Assembly: GCF_001280505.1 (NCBI RefSeq)
Contig: NZ_LBIO01000057.1
Span: 248,001 to 312,000 of the forward strand
Reading direction: 5' to 3'
Source of the DNA: Mangrovimonas sp. TPBH4
GTDB lineage: Bacteria; Bacteroidota; Bacteroidia; Flavobacteriales; Flavobacteriaceae
DNA length: 64,000 nt
The notes under the pieces were generated by a model that saw nothing but the letters and a program-made list of their open reading frames with translations, had not been told where the DNA came from and made no database searches. The first letter of the stretch is position 1. Every line of letters starts with the position of its first letter. Below are positions 33,952 to 43,753 of the stretch, one piece after another. The position numbers and the translations under genes were made by a program.

Positions 33952-36405
33952 ATGCCGCATTTTATCGATGTTATATTACCAATTCCTCTGGAAAAACAGT
34001 TTACCTATCACATTACGGAGGCAGAATCTGAATTCCTAAAACCCGGTATGCGTGTATCGGTGCCTTTTGGGAAGAGTAAAATTTATACGGCCATTGTGTT
34101 GAGTGTCCATACCAAAAAGCCTTTGGTGTATGAGGCCAAGGATATTCATCAAATTTTGGATGAAGAACCTATTGTAACAGCGACGCAAATTCAGCACTGG
34201 CAATGGATTGCCAAGTATTATTTATCCACTTTGGGTGAAGTGATGCGTTCGGCGCTTCCCAATGCATTTATCTTGGAAAGTGAAACTGTAATTACAAAGG
34301 GAGAGGCTATTATTGAGGATGAAAGTGATTTACGGGATGATGAATTCTTGGTTTATGAAGCTCTTCAGTATCAATCGTCTTTAAAAATTCAGGACCTGGA
34401 GAGCATCTTGGACCGAAAGAATGTCCTTCCAGTGATTAAAAGATTACTGGAAAAAAATATCATTTCGGTAGAGGAGGAAGTTTACGAAAAGTACAAGCCC
34501 AAATTGGTGCGTTATGTAAAATTGGGAGCTTCCTATACTTCGGAAGATAGGCTTAAAGAACTTTTGGAACAATTGTCCAGAGCGCCAAAGCAAAGAGAGG
34601 TGGTGATGAGTTTGTTCATGCTTTCGGCTAAAACCCAAAAAGCTGTAAAAGTAACAGAATTGGCTGAGGAAAGTGGTGCCTCGTCTACCATTATAAAAGC
34701 GTTGATTGATAAAGGGATTTTTGAGGAATACCATATTCAAACGGACCGAGTACAATATGATGGAGAAGAAAATGTAGCTTCAAAAAATCTTAATTTTTAT
34801 CAGGAAACCGCCCTAAAGGAAATTAAGGATGCTTTCGAGACCCAAAATATCACCTTGCTTCATGGGGTGACCTCTTCGGGGAAGACGGAGATTTATGTAA
34901 AGCTTATTGAGGAAATGGTGAACCAAGGGAAACAAGTGCTGTATCTCCTGCCGGAAATTGCCTTGACCACGCAGTTGGTCAACAGACTTCAGGATTATTT
35001 TGGTGAGAAAGTAGCGGTATTCCATTCCAAATATTCTTCTCATGAACGGGTTGAGGTGTGGAACAATGTGTTGAACAATGAACCCAAAGCACAAATTATT
35101 TTGGGAGCGCGGTCATCGGTGATGTTGCCGTTCCATGATTTGGGATTGGTGATTGTTGATGAAGAACATGAATTGTCCTTTAAACAGTTTGACCCTTCAC
35201 CGCGTTACCATGCTCGGGATACGGCTATTGTTTTGGCCAGTTTGTTTAGGGCGAAAACTTTGTTGGGTTCGGCGACACCAAGTTTGGAAAGTTATTTCAA
35301 TGCGCAACAGGGCAAATATGGTTTTGTGGAGTTGACACATCGTTTTAATAATGTGTTGATGCCAGATATTGAATTGATCGATATCAAGGACAAGCATAAA
35401 CGAAAACGGATGAATGGTCATTTCAGCGATCGCTTGATTGAAGAAATTACCGAAACCTTATCCGAAGGGCATCAAGTGATCCTGTTTCAGAACCGTCGAG
35501 GCTTTTCACCCATTGTGGAATGCAATACCTGTGGTCATTCCCCGCAATGCCCCAATTGCGATGTGAGTTTAACCTATCACCAATATATAAGAGAGTTGCG
35601 TTGTCATTATTGTAGTTATCATATGGCCATGCTGCAAAGTTGCCAAGCCTGTGGAAGTGCCGAATTGGACAGTAAAGGATTTGGAACCGAACAAGTGGAA
35701 GAGGAGGCGAAGGCCTTGTTTCCAAATCATAAGGTGGGCCGGATGGATTTGGATACCACTAGAGGGAAATTTGGATATGAAAAAATCATCACGGCGTTTG
35801 AGCAACAGGAAATCGATATTTTGGTGGGAACCCAAATGCTCACCAAAGGTCTTGATTTTAGAAATGTGAAATTGGTAGGCGTGATGAATGCCGATAATTT
35901 ATTGAACTTCCCAGACTTTAGAGCGCATGAACGCAGTTATCAGCTCATGGTGCAAGTTTCGGGTAGGGCAGGGCGTACAGATATTAGGGGGAAAGTATTG
36001 ATTCAAACCTACGATCCGCATCATCGAATTCTTCAACAGGTATCAACCAATAGTTATTTGGATATGTTCAAAGAGCAATTGGACGAGCGCTACAACTTTA
36101 AATACCCACCTATTTATAGACTGATTAAAATTACTTTAAGGCATAAAGATTATAACCGTGTCAACTTGGCGGCTGATTGGTATGCGAAGTCGTTACGTCA
36201 ATTTTTTGGAGAATACGTCTTGGGTCCGGAGTTTCCGCCGGTGGCTAGAATTCGGAATAATTACAATAAAAACATTTTGGTGAAAATTCCACAGAAACAG
36301 TCATTGGCTAAAACAAAAGAAGCTATCGTTAGAATAAACAATAGCTTCAATAGTGTTAAAGATTTTAGGGCTGTAAGAGTAGTTCTTAATGTTGACAATT
36401 ATTAA
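33952..36405 (+). CDS. priA: primosomal replication protein N' (PriA helicase)
   Basis: 817 aa. N-terminal DNA-binding domain (residues 1-100: VILPIPLEKQFTYHI, GMRVSVPFGKSK), Walker A GVTSSGKT at 305-312, DEEH box (VIVDEEHELSFKQFD), a zinc domain beginning at Cys524 (CNTCGH, CPNCDVSLTYH, CHYC, CQACGS, giving eight cysteines), GTQMLTKGLDF and VSGRAGR helicase motifs. PriA reloads DnaB at stalled forks; dnaB itself is at 52329-53876. Confidence 0.97.
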   Translation: MPHFIDVILPIPLEKQFTYHITEAESEFLKPGMRVSVPFGKSKIYTAIVLSVHTKKPLVYEAKDIHQILDEEPIVTATQIQHWQWIAKYYLSTLGEVMRSALPNAFILESETVITKGEAIIEDESDLRDDEFLVYEALQYQSSLKIQDLESILDRKNVLPVIKRLLEKNIISVEEEVYEKYKPKLVRYVKLGASYTSEDRLKELLEQLSRAPKQREVVMSLFMLSAKTQKAVKVTELAEESGASSTIIKALIDKGIFEEYHIQTDRVQYDGEENVASKNLNFYQETALKEIKDAFETQNITLLHGVTSSGKTEIYVKLIEEMVNQGKQVLYLLPEIALTTQLVNRLQDYFGEKVAVFHSKYSSHERVEVWNNVLNNEPKAQIILGARSSVMLPFHDLGLVIVDEEHELSFKQFDPSPRYHARDTAIVLASLFRAKTLLGSATPSLESYFNAQQGKYGFVELTHRFNNVLMPDIELIDIKDKHKRKRMNGHFSDRLIEEITETLSEGHQVILFQNRRGFSPIVECNTCGHSPQCPNCDVSLTYHQYIRELRCHYCSYHMAMLQSCQACGSAELDSKGFGTEQVEEEAKALFPNHKVGRMDLDTTRGKFGYEKIITAFEQQEIDILVGTQMLTKGLDFRNVKLVGVMNADNLLNFPDFRAHERSYQLMVQVSGRAGRTDIRGKVLIQTYDPHHRILQQVSTNSYLDMFKEQLDERYNFKYPPIYRLIKITLRHKDYNRVNLAADWYAKSLRQFFGEYVLGPEFPPVARIRNNYNKNILVKIPQKQSLAKTKEAIVRINNSFNSVKDFRAVRVVLNVDNY

Positions 36406-36447
36406 ATAATGACTTGATCCTTACCTAAGCTTTAGGGGAGTGGTCTA

Positions 36448-37143
36448 TTAAATATTATTTAAAGCGTCTACAAGTTGGGTCTTTTTGTTTCTACTTAACG
36501 GAATCTCGTAAGCGCCAACTTCTACATTTTTACTGTTAAATCTGTCTACCTTGTCAAGGTTAACGATATAGGATTTGTGGATTCTTAAAAACTTGCCTTC
36601 TGGAAGCTCTTTTTCAAAGGCTTTCATTGTAGAAAGTACTACAAGGCTGTTTTCCTCGGTTACCAGTTTTACGTAGTCACCAAGAGCTTCAATCCATTTT
36701 ATGTCCTTTATATATACTTTACGTTTTTTAAGGTTGCTCTTTACAAAGATATGCTCGCCATCAGTTTCGTTAAAGTCCATTTTTAGCTTGTGCTGTTCAA
36801 TGGCTTTGTCTACTGAAATATTAAAGCGTTCTCTTGTGATTGGTTTTTGAAGGTAGTCGGTAGCGTCGTAATTAAATGCTTTAAAGGCATATTCAGTTTT
36901 ACCGGTCACAAAAATAATTTGGGGCTTATTATTTAATACGTCCAATAACTCAAACCCATTCAAAACGGGCATTTCAATGTCTAAAAAGATTAAATCTACT
37001 TTGTGCGTGTTTAAACCATTTTTGGTTTCCAAAGCACTACTATATTCTGCAATTAGGTTAAGAGAAGGATGGTTCTCTATTAACTTTACGATGGATAAGC
37101 GTTGGATCGCGGAATCATCAACTACTACACAGTTTAAAGTCAT
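36448..37143 (-). CDS. LytTR-type DNA-binding response regulator
   Basis: 231 aa from the ATG at 37143; the longer frame adds 23 residues lacking family similarity. The receiver domain (residues about 3-120) has the acidic pair VVVDDS, phosphoacceptor Asp in LIFLDIEMPVLNG, and conserved Thr and Lys (VTGKTEYAF, YLQKPITRE). The LytTR domain (about 135-231) has IKWIEALGDYVKLVT and FLRIHKSYIVNLDKVDRF. No histidine kinase gene is adjacent, so it is an orphan regulator here. It diverges from the ribosomal protein operon. Confidence 0.94.
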   Translation of the reverse strand: MTLNCVVVDDSAIQRLSIVKLIENHPSLNLIAEYSSALETKNGLNTHKVDLIFLDIEMPVLNGFELLDVLNNKPQIIFVTGKTEYAFKAFNYDATDYLQKPITRERFNISVDKAIEQHKLKMDFNETDGEHIFVKSNLKKRKVYIKDIKWIEALGDYVKLVTEENSLVVLSTMKAFEKELPEGKFLRIHKSYIVNLDKVDRFNSKNVEVGAYEIPLSRNKKTQLVDALNNI

Positions 37144-37278
37144 AACATTGTTGTGTTTTAGGTTAAGATATCGACAATAGTACGAAAAATTCGGATAAAA
37201 ACCAAAAAACATCGGTAAAACGTTAATTTTAACAAAAATTTATTGAAGGAAAAAGAAGGGCTTTTAATTGAAAAAATG

Positions 37279-37309
37279 TTGTTTGTATTGGAAATAATGG
37301 TTATTTTTG
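37279..37309 (+). promoter_or_regulatory. promoter of the rpsF-rpsR-rplI operon
   Basis: TTG at 37279-37281 and TATTTTTG at 37302-37309, spaced by 20 bases, match the Bacteroidota TTG/TAnnTTTG sigma-A promoter. The ATG of rpsF is at 37341, giving a short leader of about 25 bases. Confidence 0.5.
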
Positions 37310-37340
37310 CACCCATTTTTAATTATAAATACATTTTTAT

Positions 37341-37679
37341 ATGAATCATTATGAAACTGTTTTCATCTTAAATCCCGTTTTATCTGAGACTCAGGTAAAG
37401 GAAACAGTAGAGAAATACGAAGATTTTCTTGTTTCTAGAGGGGCAAAGATGATAGCCAAGGAAGATTGGGGGCTTAAAAAATTGGCTTACCCAATTCAAA
37501 ACAAAAAAAGTGGTTTCTATCACTTGTTTGAGTACACCGTAGAAGGTGAGGTTATTTCTCCACTAGAATTGGAGTTCAGACGTGATGAGCGTTTTATGCG
37601 TTACTTAACCGTGAAATTAGACAAGCATGCAATTGCTTGGGCTGAGAAGAGAAGAACTAGAAACAAACAAAAAGCGTAA
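37341..37679 (+). CDS. rpsF: 30S ribosomal protein S6
   Basis: 112 aa. Starts MNHYETVFILNPVLSE, has the DWGLKKLAYPI and SGFYHLFEY segments and RDERFMRYLTVKLDK, all diagnostic of bS6. It binds the central domain of 16S rRNA together with S18, the product of the next gene (3-base gap). First gene of a three-gene ribosomal operon without the ssb or priB gene found inside the equivalent operon of many other bacteria. Confidence 0.98.
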   Translation: MNHYETVFILNPVLSETQVKETVEKYEDFLVSRGAKMIAKEDWGLKKLAYPIQNKKSGFYHLFEYTVEGEVISPLELEFRRDERFMRYLTVKLDKHAIAWAEKRRTRNKQKA

Positions 37680-37682
37680 ATT

Positions 37683-37979
37683 ATGTCTTCAATTGAACAA
37701 CAAGCAAAAGGAAAGAAAGATGGAGAGATTAGATATCTTACTCCATTAAACATCGATACTAGCAAAACGAAGAAATATTGTCGTTTTAAAAAGTCTGGAA
37801 TCAAGTATGTAGATTACAAAGATCCAGATTTCTTATTGAAGTTTGTAAACGAGCAAGGTAAATTGTTACCAAGACGTTTAACAGGAACTTCTTTGAAATA
37901 CCAAAGAAAAGTATCTGTAGCTGTAAAGAGAGCGCGTCACCTTGCGTTGATGCCATATGTAGCAGATTTATTAAAATAA
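37683..37979 (+). CDS. rpsR: 30S ribosomal protein S18
   Basis: 98 aa. The typical core runs from [20 protein letters not shown] to [20 protein letters not shown] and [16 protein letters not shown]. Lies between rpsF and rplI with gaps of 3 and 13 bases. It pairs with S6 in the platform of the small subunit. Confidence 0.98.
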   Translation: MSSIEQQAKGKKDGEIRYLTPLNIDTSKTKKYCRFKKSGIKYVDYKDPDFLLKFVNEQGKLLPRRLTGTSLKYQRKVSVAVKRARHLALMPYVADLLK

Positions 37980-37992
37980 AATACCAATAACT

Positions 37993-38442
37993 ATGGAACT
38001 TATATTAAGACAAGACGTTGAAAATTTAGGATTTAAAGACGATATTGTAACAGTTAAGAACGGTTATGGTAGAAACTTTTTGATCCCTCAAGGGTTTGCT
38101 GTAATGGCTACAGCTTCTGCTAAAAAAGTATTGGCAGAGACTTTAAAGCAAAGAGCATTTAAAGAAAAGAAAATTGTTGACGAGGCTACTAAAATTGCTG
38201 AGGCTTTGAAAGCTTTGGAAATCAAGATTGCTTCTAAGGCTGGTGCTGGAGATAAATTGTTTGGTTCTGTAACCAACATGGACTTGGCAGATGCTTTACA
38301 GAAGGAAGGTCACACTATCGAGAAGAAATTCATCAATGTAATTGGTGGTTCTGTTAAGAGATTAGGAAAATACGAGGCAGTTGTAAGGTTGCACCGTGAA
38401 GTGACTGTTGATTTACCATTTGAAGTTATTGCTGAAGCATAA
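37993..38442 (+). CDS. rplI: 50S ribosomal protein L9
   Basis: 149 aa. The N-domain begins MELILRQDVENLGFKDDIV with the YGRNFLIPQGFAV signature. A long connecting helix (about 45-75) and the C-domain (LFGSVTNMDLADAL, VIGGSVKRLGKYEAVV) follow. Last gene of the ribosomal operon, closed by a strong terminator. Confidence 0.98.
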   Translation: MELILRQDVENLGFKDDIVTVKNGYGRNFLIPQGFAVMATASAKKVLAETLKQRAFKEKKIVDEATKIAEALKALEIKIASKAGAGDKLFGSVTNMDLADALQKEGHTIEKKFINVIGGSVKRLGKYEAVVRLHREVTVDLPFEVIAEA

Positions 38443-38462
38443 TTCGCAACATCATATTTATT

Positions 38463-38498
38463 AAAAAGGCCTCAACAAATGTTGAGGCCTTTTTTTTT
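38463..38498 (+). terminator. intrinsic terminator after rplI
   Basis: 10-bp GC-rich stem AGGCCTCAAC/GTTGAGGCCT with a 4-base loop, flanked by A5 and a run of nine or more T. Very strong. Confidence 0.92.
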
Positions 38499-38679
38499 GC
38501 TGTTTTTGGTCCTTAATTATTCGGTATTACTGAAGATTCCAATTTTAAAATTAAGGAATTTTTCCCATTAATTTTGGAAGGTTTGGTAGAGTAAAATACA
38601 ATAGAGCTGTAAGCAAGTAGCGATTTTTGTGTATATTTAATTACATTAATTCAAAACTAACTAATTATTAGACAGTGAA

Positions 38680-41600
38680 ATGAAAACTACTTTTTTCTCA
38701 ATTTTGATGCTTTTTGCCTGTTTTGCAACAGTTGCGCAGGTAACGACTTCAAACATCAAAGGGTTGGTGTTAGATGAAAATTTAACGCCGCTTCCCGGAG
38801 CAAATGTTGTAGCTATACATAATCCCACAGGGACTAAGTATGGGGCAGCTACGAACTTTGACGGCCGTTTCAATCTGCTTAATCTTAGGGTCGGCGGACC
38901 GTATACTATTACCATAAGTTATGTTGGGTACAAGGGACAGGTTTACGAAGATGTTTTCCTTTCGTTGGGGATAACCAAGAATATAGATGTCACTATGGAA
39001 ATTGATAGTGCCCAACTCGAAACTGTGGTTATACAGGGAACGGGTGGTGCTGGAACCTTTGGGAGTGATCGTACGGGAGCAGAAACTAGTGTTGGTAGAA
39101 GAGAACTAACAAGACTGCCAACAATTTCTAGATCCGCTGCAGATTTTACGCGATTGGAACCTACCGCTAGTAATGGCTCTTTTGGAGGACGAAACGACCA
39201 GTACAATAATTTCTCATTGGATGGAGCAATTTTTAATAATCCTTTTGGATTGGATGCAGCCACTCCTGGGGGGCAAACAGATTCACAACCTATTTCACTT
39301 GATGCTATAGATCAAATACAAGTGTCTACAGCGCCTTATGATGTTACACAATCTGGATTTACTGGGGCTTCTGTAAATGCAGTAACCAAAAGTGGGACCA
39401 ACGAGTTTTACGGTACGGTTTACAGTTTTTACAGAAATCAGGATATGACTGGAAGTAAGGTAAAGGGCGATGACATATTTGTACCTAAATTAAGACAGAG
39501 TCAGATTGGGGTAAGTTTAGGAGGTCCTATCATAAAAAATAAACTGTTCTTTTTTGCCAATTTTGAAAGTGACGATCGGGAAGACTTGGGGCAAAGTTGG
39601 TTGCCGGATAGTGGAACAGGTGCTGTTAATGAGTCTAGGGTTGATGAGCAGGATTTAATAAATGTTCAAAATGCCTTGTTGAATTTAGGCTATAATCCTG
39701 GGGCATATGAAGGTTTTGTTTTCAAAACGAAGTCTACTAAAGGAATTTTTAAAATTGATTGGAATATTAATGATGCCAACCGCTTGGCGGTAATATATAA
39801 TTTCCTCGATGCGTCAAAAGACAATACGGCGCACCCTACAGCATTAGGGTTCAGAGGGCCTAGTGCCTCTGTGTTACAATTTCAGAATTCTGGATACCAA
39901 ATAAACAATGAGATTCAATCCGTTCAAGTGGAGTTGAATTCCACAATTTCGGATGTAACGGCCAATAAATTGCAGATGGGGTATACGCATTTCAACGATT
40001 TTAGAAATCCTTTTTCTTCTCCTGCCCCTGTAATTACCATTCAAGATGGGGCTGGTTCAAATTATATAATCGGGGGGCACGAACCATTTTCTATTCATAA
40101 CAGATTGGATCAAAAGGTGATTCAATTTACCGATAACATGAACTTCTATAAGGGAGATCATACGTTTACTATTGGCACTTCATTTGAAAAGTTTATGTTT
40201 GATAATTCATTCAATCTTGCATCCTACGACAATTTTGGAGCTCCTGCCTATTATGGAACTTTTAATCCGTATCCAGATGTCGCTACATTTTTAGCCGATG
40301 CTGCCGATCCTAATGGTGTTCTCGCTCAAAATATTGCATATGCTCAAAGTGTATTTGATTCTAGAAACGCTTCTGGGGAAGGTAATGATGGCGGATGGAA
40401 GTTGTCGGAAACAAATGTTGGACAACTCGCTTTTTATGTTCAGGATGAATGGAATATTGCCGATAACTTTAAACTTACAATTGGCTTAAGGGCAGATAAG
40501 CCTTTGTACTTTGACACCTCCGATAAAATTCAGGAGTTTATAGATATAGATAATGGCGCTAGTGTAGATCCTAGTACTATTTATTATGATCCTGACACTG
40601 GAGAGGAAGTCACTCTAAACTCTACGAAATTGCCATCAAAACAATGGTTGTTTTCTCCACGTTTGGGAGTGAATTGGGATGTGAATAATGATAATATCAC
40701 ACAAGTTAGGGGAGGAACCGGGATTTTTACGGGAAGATTTCCCTTTGTATGGATAGGAAACCAAGTTAGCGGTGCCGATCAAGGCTTTTTTCAAATTACA
40801 GACCCCGATTTTAAATGGCCACAAGTGTGGAGGACTAGTTTGGGTATAGATCACAAATTTGAAAAGGGCTTTATTTTGACCTTTGATGCTTCCTATACAA
40901 AAGATATTAATGGAGCACAGGTTCAAAATTGGGGATTGAAAGATCCGACAGGCACTTTACAGGGGGTAGATAATAGATCCATTTATTTGCCGGATGACAA
41001 AGGCACTAATAATGCCTATGTTTTTACAAATAGTGATAAGGGTAGAGTGTGGAACCTTGTCCTGAAGGGGCAAAAAACGTTTTCCCATGGTTTGTACACA
41101 AGTTTGGCCTACAGTTATCTGAACTCAAAAGATGTCAATTCTATTGAGGCCGAAATTACGGGAGATGCTTTTGCTTTTAATCCATCGTTGGGAAATGTGA
41201 ACAATGATCGGTTGGGCTATTCAAAATATGGGGACACCCATCGATTTGTAGGTGTTGGAAGTAAAAAATGGACTTATGGAAAGGATGGTATTTGGTCTTC
41301 AACAGTGTCATTTTTTATAGAGTATGCCCAGGGAGGTCGTTTTAGTTATACCTATGGAGGGGATATTAACGGTGATGGCTCTAGTGTTAACGACCTTATT
41401 TATATTCCAACAGAAAGTGAGATTCAACAAATGCAGTTTAGTGGAGCAGGTCAAGCAGATGCCTTCAATGATTATATCAGGCAAGATGACTACTTAAATG
41501 GCCATAGAGGTGAGTATGCCGAACGTTATGGAGCTCTTGCTCCTTGGAGAAGTCGTTGGGACATGAAATTTCTCCAAGATCTTAAAATTAAAGTCGCCAA

Positions 41601-41835
41601 GGAAAGATTTAATACAATCCAGCTTAGTTTGGATTTATTGAACGCCGGAAATTTATTGAATTCAGATTGGGGTGTTATTCAACAACCTAATAATGTACAG
41701 CCAATTGGTGTAACGGTAGATTCAAACAATCTTCCAACATACACTTTCAATGAAGATCTATCCAAAACCTTTGGTTATGATTCAAGCTTGCTTTCTAGAT
41801 GGCAATTGCAAGTTGGTTTGCGATACATTTTTTAA
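38680..41835 (+). CDS. TonB-dependent receptor, Oar-like, with CarboxypepD_reg N-domain
   Basis: 1051 aa. Signal peptide to about residue 20 (FATVAQ). A carboxypeptidase-regulatory-like domain covers about 22-105 (LPGANVVAIHNPTGTKYG, TISYVGYKGQ). A plug domain covers about 125-240 (LTRLPTISRSAADFTRLEP, IDQIQVSTAPYDVTQSGFTG), and a 22-strand-type barrel ends in LQVGLRYIF with terminal Phe. The layout matches Oar-type receptors, which take part in outer-membrane transport or secretion. No SusD-like partner is adjacent, so it is unlikely to be a glycan Sus system. Stands alone before a strong terminator. Confidence 0.93.
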   Translation: MKTTFFSILMLFACFATVAQVTTSNIKGLVLDENLTPLPGANVVAIHNPTGTKYGAATNFDGRFNLLNLRVGGPYTITISYVGYKGQVYEDVFLSLGITKNIDVTMEIDSAQLETVVIQGTGGAGTFGSDRTGAETSVGRRELTRLPTISRSAADFTRLEPTASNGSFGGRNDQYNNFSLDGAIFNNPFGLDAATPGGQTDSQPISLDAIDQIQVSTAPYDVTQSGFTGASVNAVTKSGTNEFYGTVYSFYRNQDMTGSKVKGDDIFVPKLRQSQIGVSLGGPIIKNKLFFFANFESDDREDLGQSWLPDSGTGAVNESRVDEQDLINVQNALLNLGYNPGAYEGFVFKTKSTKGIFKIDWNINDANRLAVIYNFLDASKDNTAHPTALGFRGPSASVLQFQNSGYQINNEIQSVQVELNSTISDVTANKLQMGYTHFNDFRNPFSSPAPVITIQDGAGSNYIIGGHEPFSIHNRLDQKVIQFTDNMNFYKGDHTFTIGTSFEKFMFDNSFNLASYDNFGAPAYYGTFNPYPDVATFLADAADPNGVLAQNIAYAQSVFDSRNASGEGNDGGWKLSETNVGQLAFYVQDEWNIADNFKLTIGLRADKPLYFDTSDKIQEFIDIDNGASVDPSTIYYDPDTGEEVTLNSTKLPSKQWLFSPRLGVNWDVNNDNITQVRGGTGIFTGRFPFVWIGNQVSGADQGFFQITDPDFKWPQVWRTSLGIDHKFEKGFILTFDASYTKDINGAQVQNWGLKDPTGTLQGVDNRSIYLPDDKGTNNAYVFTNSDKGRVWNLVLKGQKTFSHGLYTSLAYSYLNSKDVNSIEAEITGDAFAFNPSLGNVNNDRLGYSKYGDTHRFVGVGSKKWTYGKDGIWSSTVSFFIEYAQGGRFSYTYGGDINGDGSSVNDLIYIPTESEIQQMQFSGAGQADAFNDYIRQDDYLNGHRGEYAERYGALAPWRSRWDMKFLQDLKIKVAKERFNTIQLSLDLLNAGNLLNSDWGVIQQPNNVQPIGVTVDSNNLPTYTFNEDLSKTFGYDSSLLSRWQLQVGLRYIF

Positions 41836-41858
41836 GACGCATTAATATCCTTAAATTT

Positions 41859-41890
41859 GCGCTCCCAATATGGGAGCGCTTTTGTTTTTG
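41859..41890 (+). terminator. intrinsic terminator after the TonB receptor gene
   Basis: 9-bp perfect stem GCGCTCCCA/TGGGAGCGC (41859-41867 and 41871-41879) with loop ATA and a T-rich tail. Confidence 0.9.
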
Positions 41891-41908
41891 AAAAATTAAA
41901 AAAGAACT

Positions 41909-42376
41909 ATGAAATACAGCCGATTGACGAAAGAGCAATTTGAGGAATTGCATAAAGAGTTTATCAATTTTTTAGCAACACAATCCATCACTGCAGAAGA
42001 ATGGGCAGAGATAAAGGCTAACAAACCTGAAGTGGCAGAACAGGAGTTGGATGTATTCAGTGATTTGGTTTGGGAAGGTGTTTTAGGGAAGGTAGCCTAT
42101 TTAGAGCACATTTCTCCACAGCAAATCCACCTTTTCCATTTTACGGAAGGGCATATGCAACTAATTGCCATTAGACTTAAAAACGCGATAGATCTAACCA
42201 CTCGAGACGGCTTTAATTGGTTGCGTGAAAACCTTATGGACGAAGATGTGGAGTTTTTAAATGCCAAAAAGGATTATACCGATGATAAGGCATTGGACAA
42301 ATTCAAACTAATACAACAAGGTGGAGTGATTACCAAAGGAGAACTTTATCAATATTTTGATAAGCTTATCAACTAG
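41909..42376 (+). CDS. DUF6495-like conserved hypothetical protein
   Basis: 155 aa, soluble, no signal peptide or membrane segment, acidic and mostly helical. It starts MKYSRLTKEQFEELHKEF and has a conserved-looking centre with HISPQQIHLFHF. I associate it with a Bacteroidota-only family (DUF6495) usually found near hisS, but this is from memory. Only 19 bases after the TonB-receptor terminator, and its stop is 4 bases from that of the convergent ABC permease. Function unknown. Confidence 0.65.
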   Translation: MKYSRLTKEQFEELHKEFINFLATQSITAEEWAEIKANKPEVAEQELDVFSDLVWEGVLGKVAYLEHISPQQIHLFHFTEGHMQLIAIRLKNAIDLTTRDGFNWLRENLMDEDVEFLNAKKDYTDDKALDKFKLIQQGGVITKGELYQYFDKLIN

Positions 42377-42380
42377 TAAG

Positions 42381-43622
42381 TTACTCGTATCTTAAAGATT
42401 CTATCGGATCTAATTTTGCGGCTTTGATGGCGGGAAGTAATCCTGCCACAATAGCCACAATAAAGGCGATGGTAAAAGCCGAGAACATGGCCAGCCATGG
42501 AATGGCAAATTTAAAATCGGCCATTTTGGAGACAGCAAACCCAATAAGGCTGCCAAGAATGATGCCTACAATGCCTCCCATTTGTCCAATGAGGATGGCT
42601 TCCATAAAAAATTGAAAGGCTATAGTTTTCCGTTTTGCACCTAAAGCTTTACGGACTCCAATTTCACGAGTACGTTCTGTAACCGAAACAAACAATATGT
42701 TCATCAGGGCTATGGACGAACCAATGATGGTAATAATGCTAATAATCCAAGCTGCCAAATATAGGTAAGTGGTCATAGAACCAATTCGGTTCAATAAGTC
42801 ATCACTGCGCTCTATGGCAAAGTTGGCAACTTCAACAGGATTGAGGCCTCTAATGTTTCTGAAGGTAATAATGGCTTCGTCTTGTGCACCCTCAAACATA
42901 TCCTTTTTGTCTGATTTTACACTGATATTGTAATTGATGTAGGCACTGGTAAACATGCTTCTCGCTTTTTGAAGCGGAATGATCATTCTAAGGTCTTGGT
43001 TGTTTCCAAAAGTAGAGCCTTTGGACTTCAAAACGCCAATGACCTTAAATTTTGCGCCACGTACATTCAAGGTTTGGTTTATGGGATTGACATTGTCCAA
43101 CAAAGCTTTTTTAAGGTCACTTCCTATCACACAAACACTATTGTTGTTTTCAATATCGAAAAAGTTAAAATCCCTTCCGTCCTCGATTTCCAGTCCTGAA
43201 TTTTGGATAAAATGTTCATTTGCACCAATCACTGCGACCTCAGGATCTGTTTTTTGATTTTCATATTTTACCTCGGCCGCTGATGTGCCATAAAACGAAA
43301 TGGAGGTTTTGGTGTACGGGAAGTTGTATTGGTCCTCAAAATCCTTGGCGTTGCGATAACTAATTATTGGATTGATCTTTTGGCGTTCCCGTCTACTATG
43401 GCGTTGTCCTGAAAATTCATAACGCTGAATATTGAAGGTGTTGGCCCCCATAGAGGAAAAGTCGCTTGAAATGGTGTTTTCCAAATTGGACACCGCACTT
43501 AAAATACCAACCAAGGCAGTAATGCCTATGGCAATGATTAAAACGGTTAAAACAGTTCGTAATACCTGACTTTTTACAGAGTCTAGGGCGATTCTAAAAT
43601 TTTCTTTGGCCAGTGAAAACAT
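42381..43622 (-). CDS. MacB-like ABC transporter permease
   Basis: 413 aa. Membrane segment at about 22-45, a large periplasmic MacB_PCD domain (about 50-270: SSMGANTFNIQRYEFSG, IEDGRDFNFFDIENNNSVCVIG), then the FtsX domain with three membrane segments and the conserved loop VSVTERTREIGVRKALGAK. The C-terminus KAAKLDPIESLRYE is the standard ending. These permeases couple to an ATPase to move lipoproteins or small molecules, or to transmit mechanical force to periplasmic partners. No ATPase or membrane-fusion gene is adjacent, so the partner is encoded elsewhere. Confidence 0.93.
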   Translation of the reverse strand: MFSLAKENFRIALDSVKSQVLRTVLTVLIIAIGITALVGILSAVSNLENTISSDFSSMGANTFNIQRYEFSGQRHSRRERQKINPIISYRNAKDFEDQYNFPYTKTSISFYGTSAAEVKYENQKTDPEVAVIGANEHFIQNSGLEIEDGRDFNFFDIENNNSVCVIGSDLKKALLDNVNPINQTLNVRGAKFKVIGVLKSKGSTFGNNQDLRMIIPLQKARSMFTSAYINYNISVKSDKKDMFEGAQDEAIITFRNIRGLNPVEVANFAIERSDDLLNRIGSMTTYLYLAAWIISIITIIGSSIALMNILFVSVTERTREIGVRKALGAKRKTIAFQFFMEAILIGQMGGIVGIILGSLIGFAVSKMADFKFAIPWLAMFSAFTIAFIVAIVAGLLPAIKAAKLDPIESLRYE

Positions 43623-43726
43623 TCAAAAGGAATTCTATAATTGGTGTCTTTTTCTATAAGACTTTAAATACCCAATAAAGTTACTATAAAATCGAAATAA
43701 CTTATGACTGCCAGTAAAAATTATAA

Positions 43727-43734
43727 TATTTTTG
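43727..43734 (+). promoter_or_regulatory. -7 promoter element upstream of hisS
   Basis: TATTTTTG, a match to TAnnTTTG, ends 19 bases before the hisS ATG. No TTG at the right distance, so only half the promoter is supported. Confidence 0.3.
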
Positions 43735-43753
43735 TGGTTCAATAACGTTAGAT

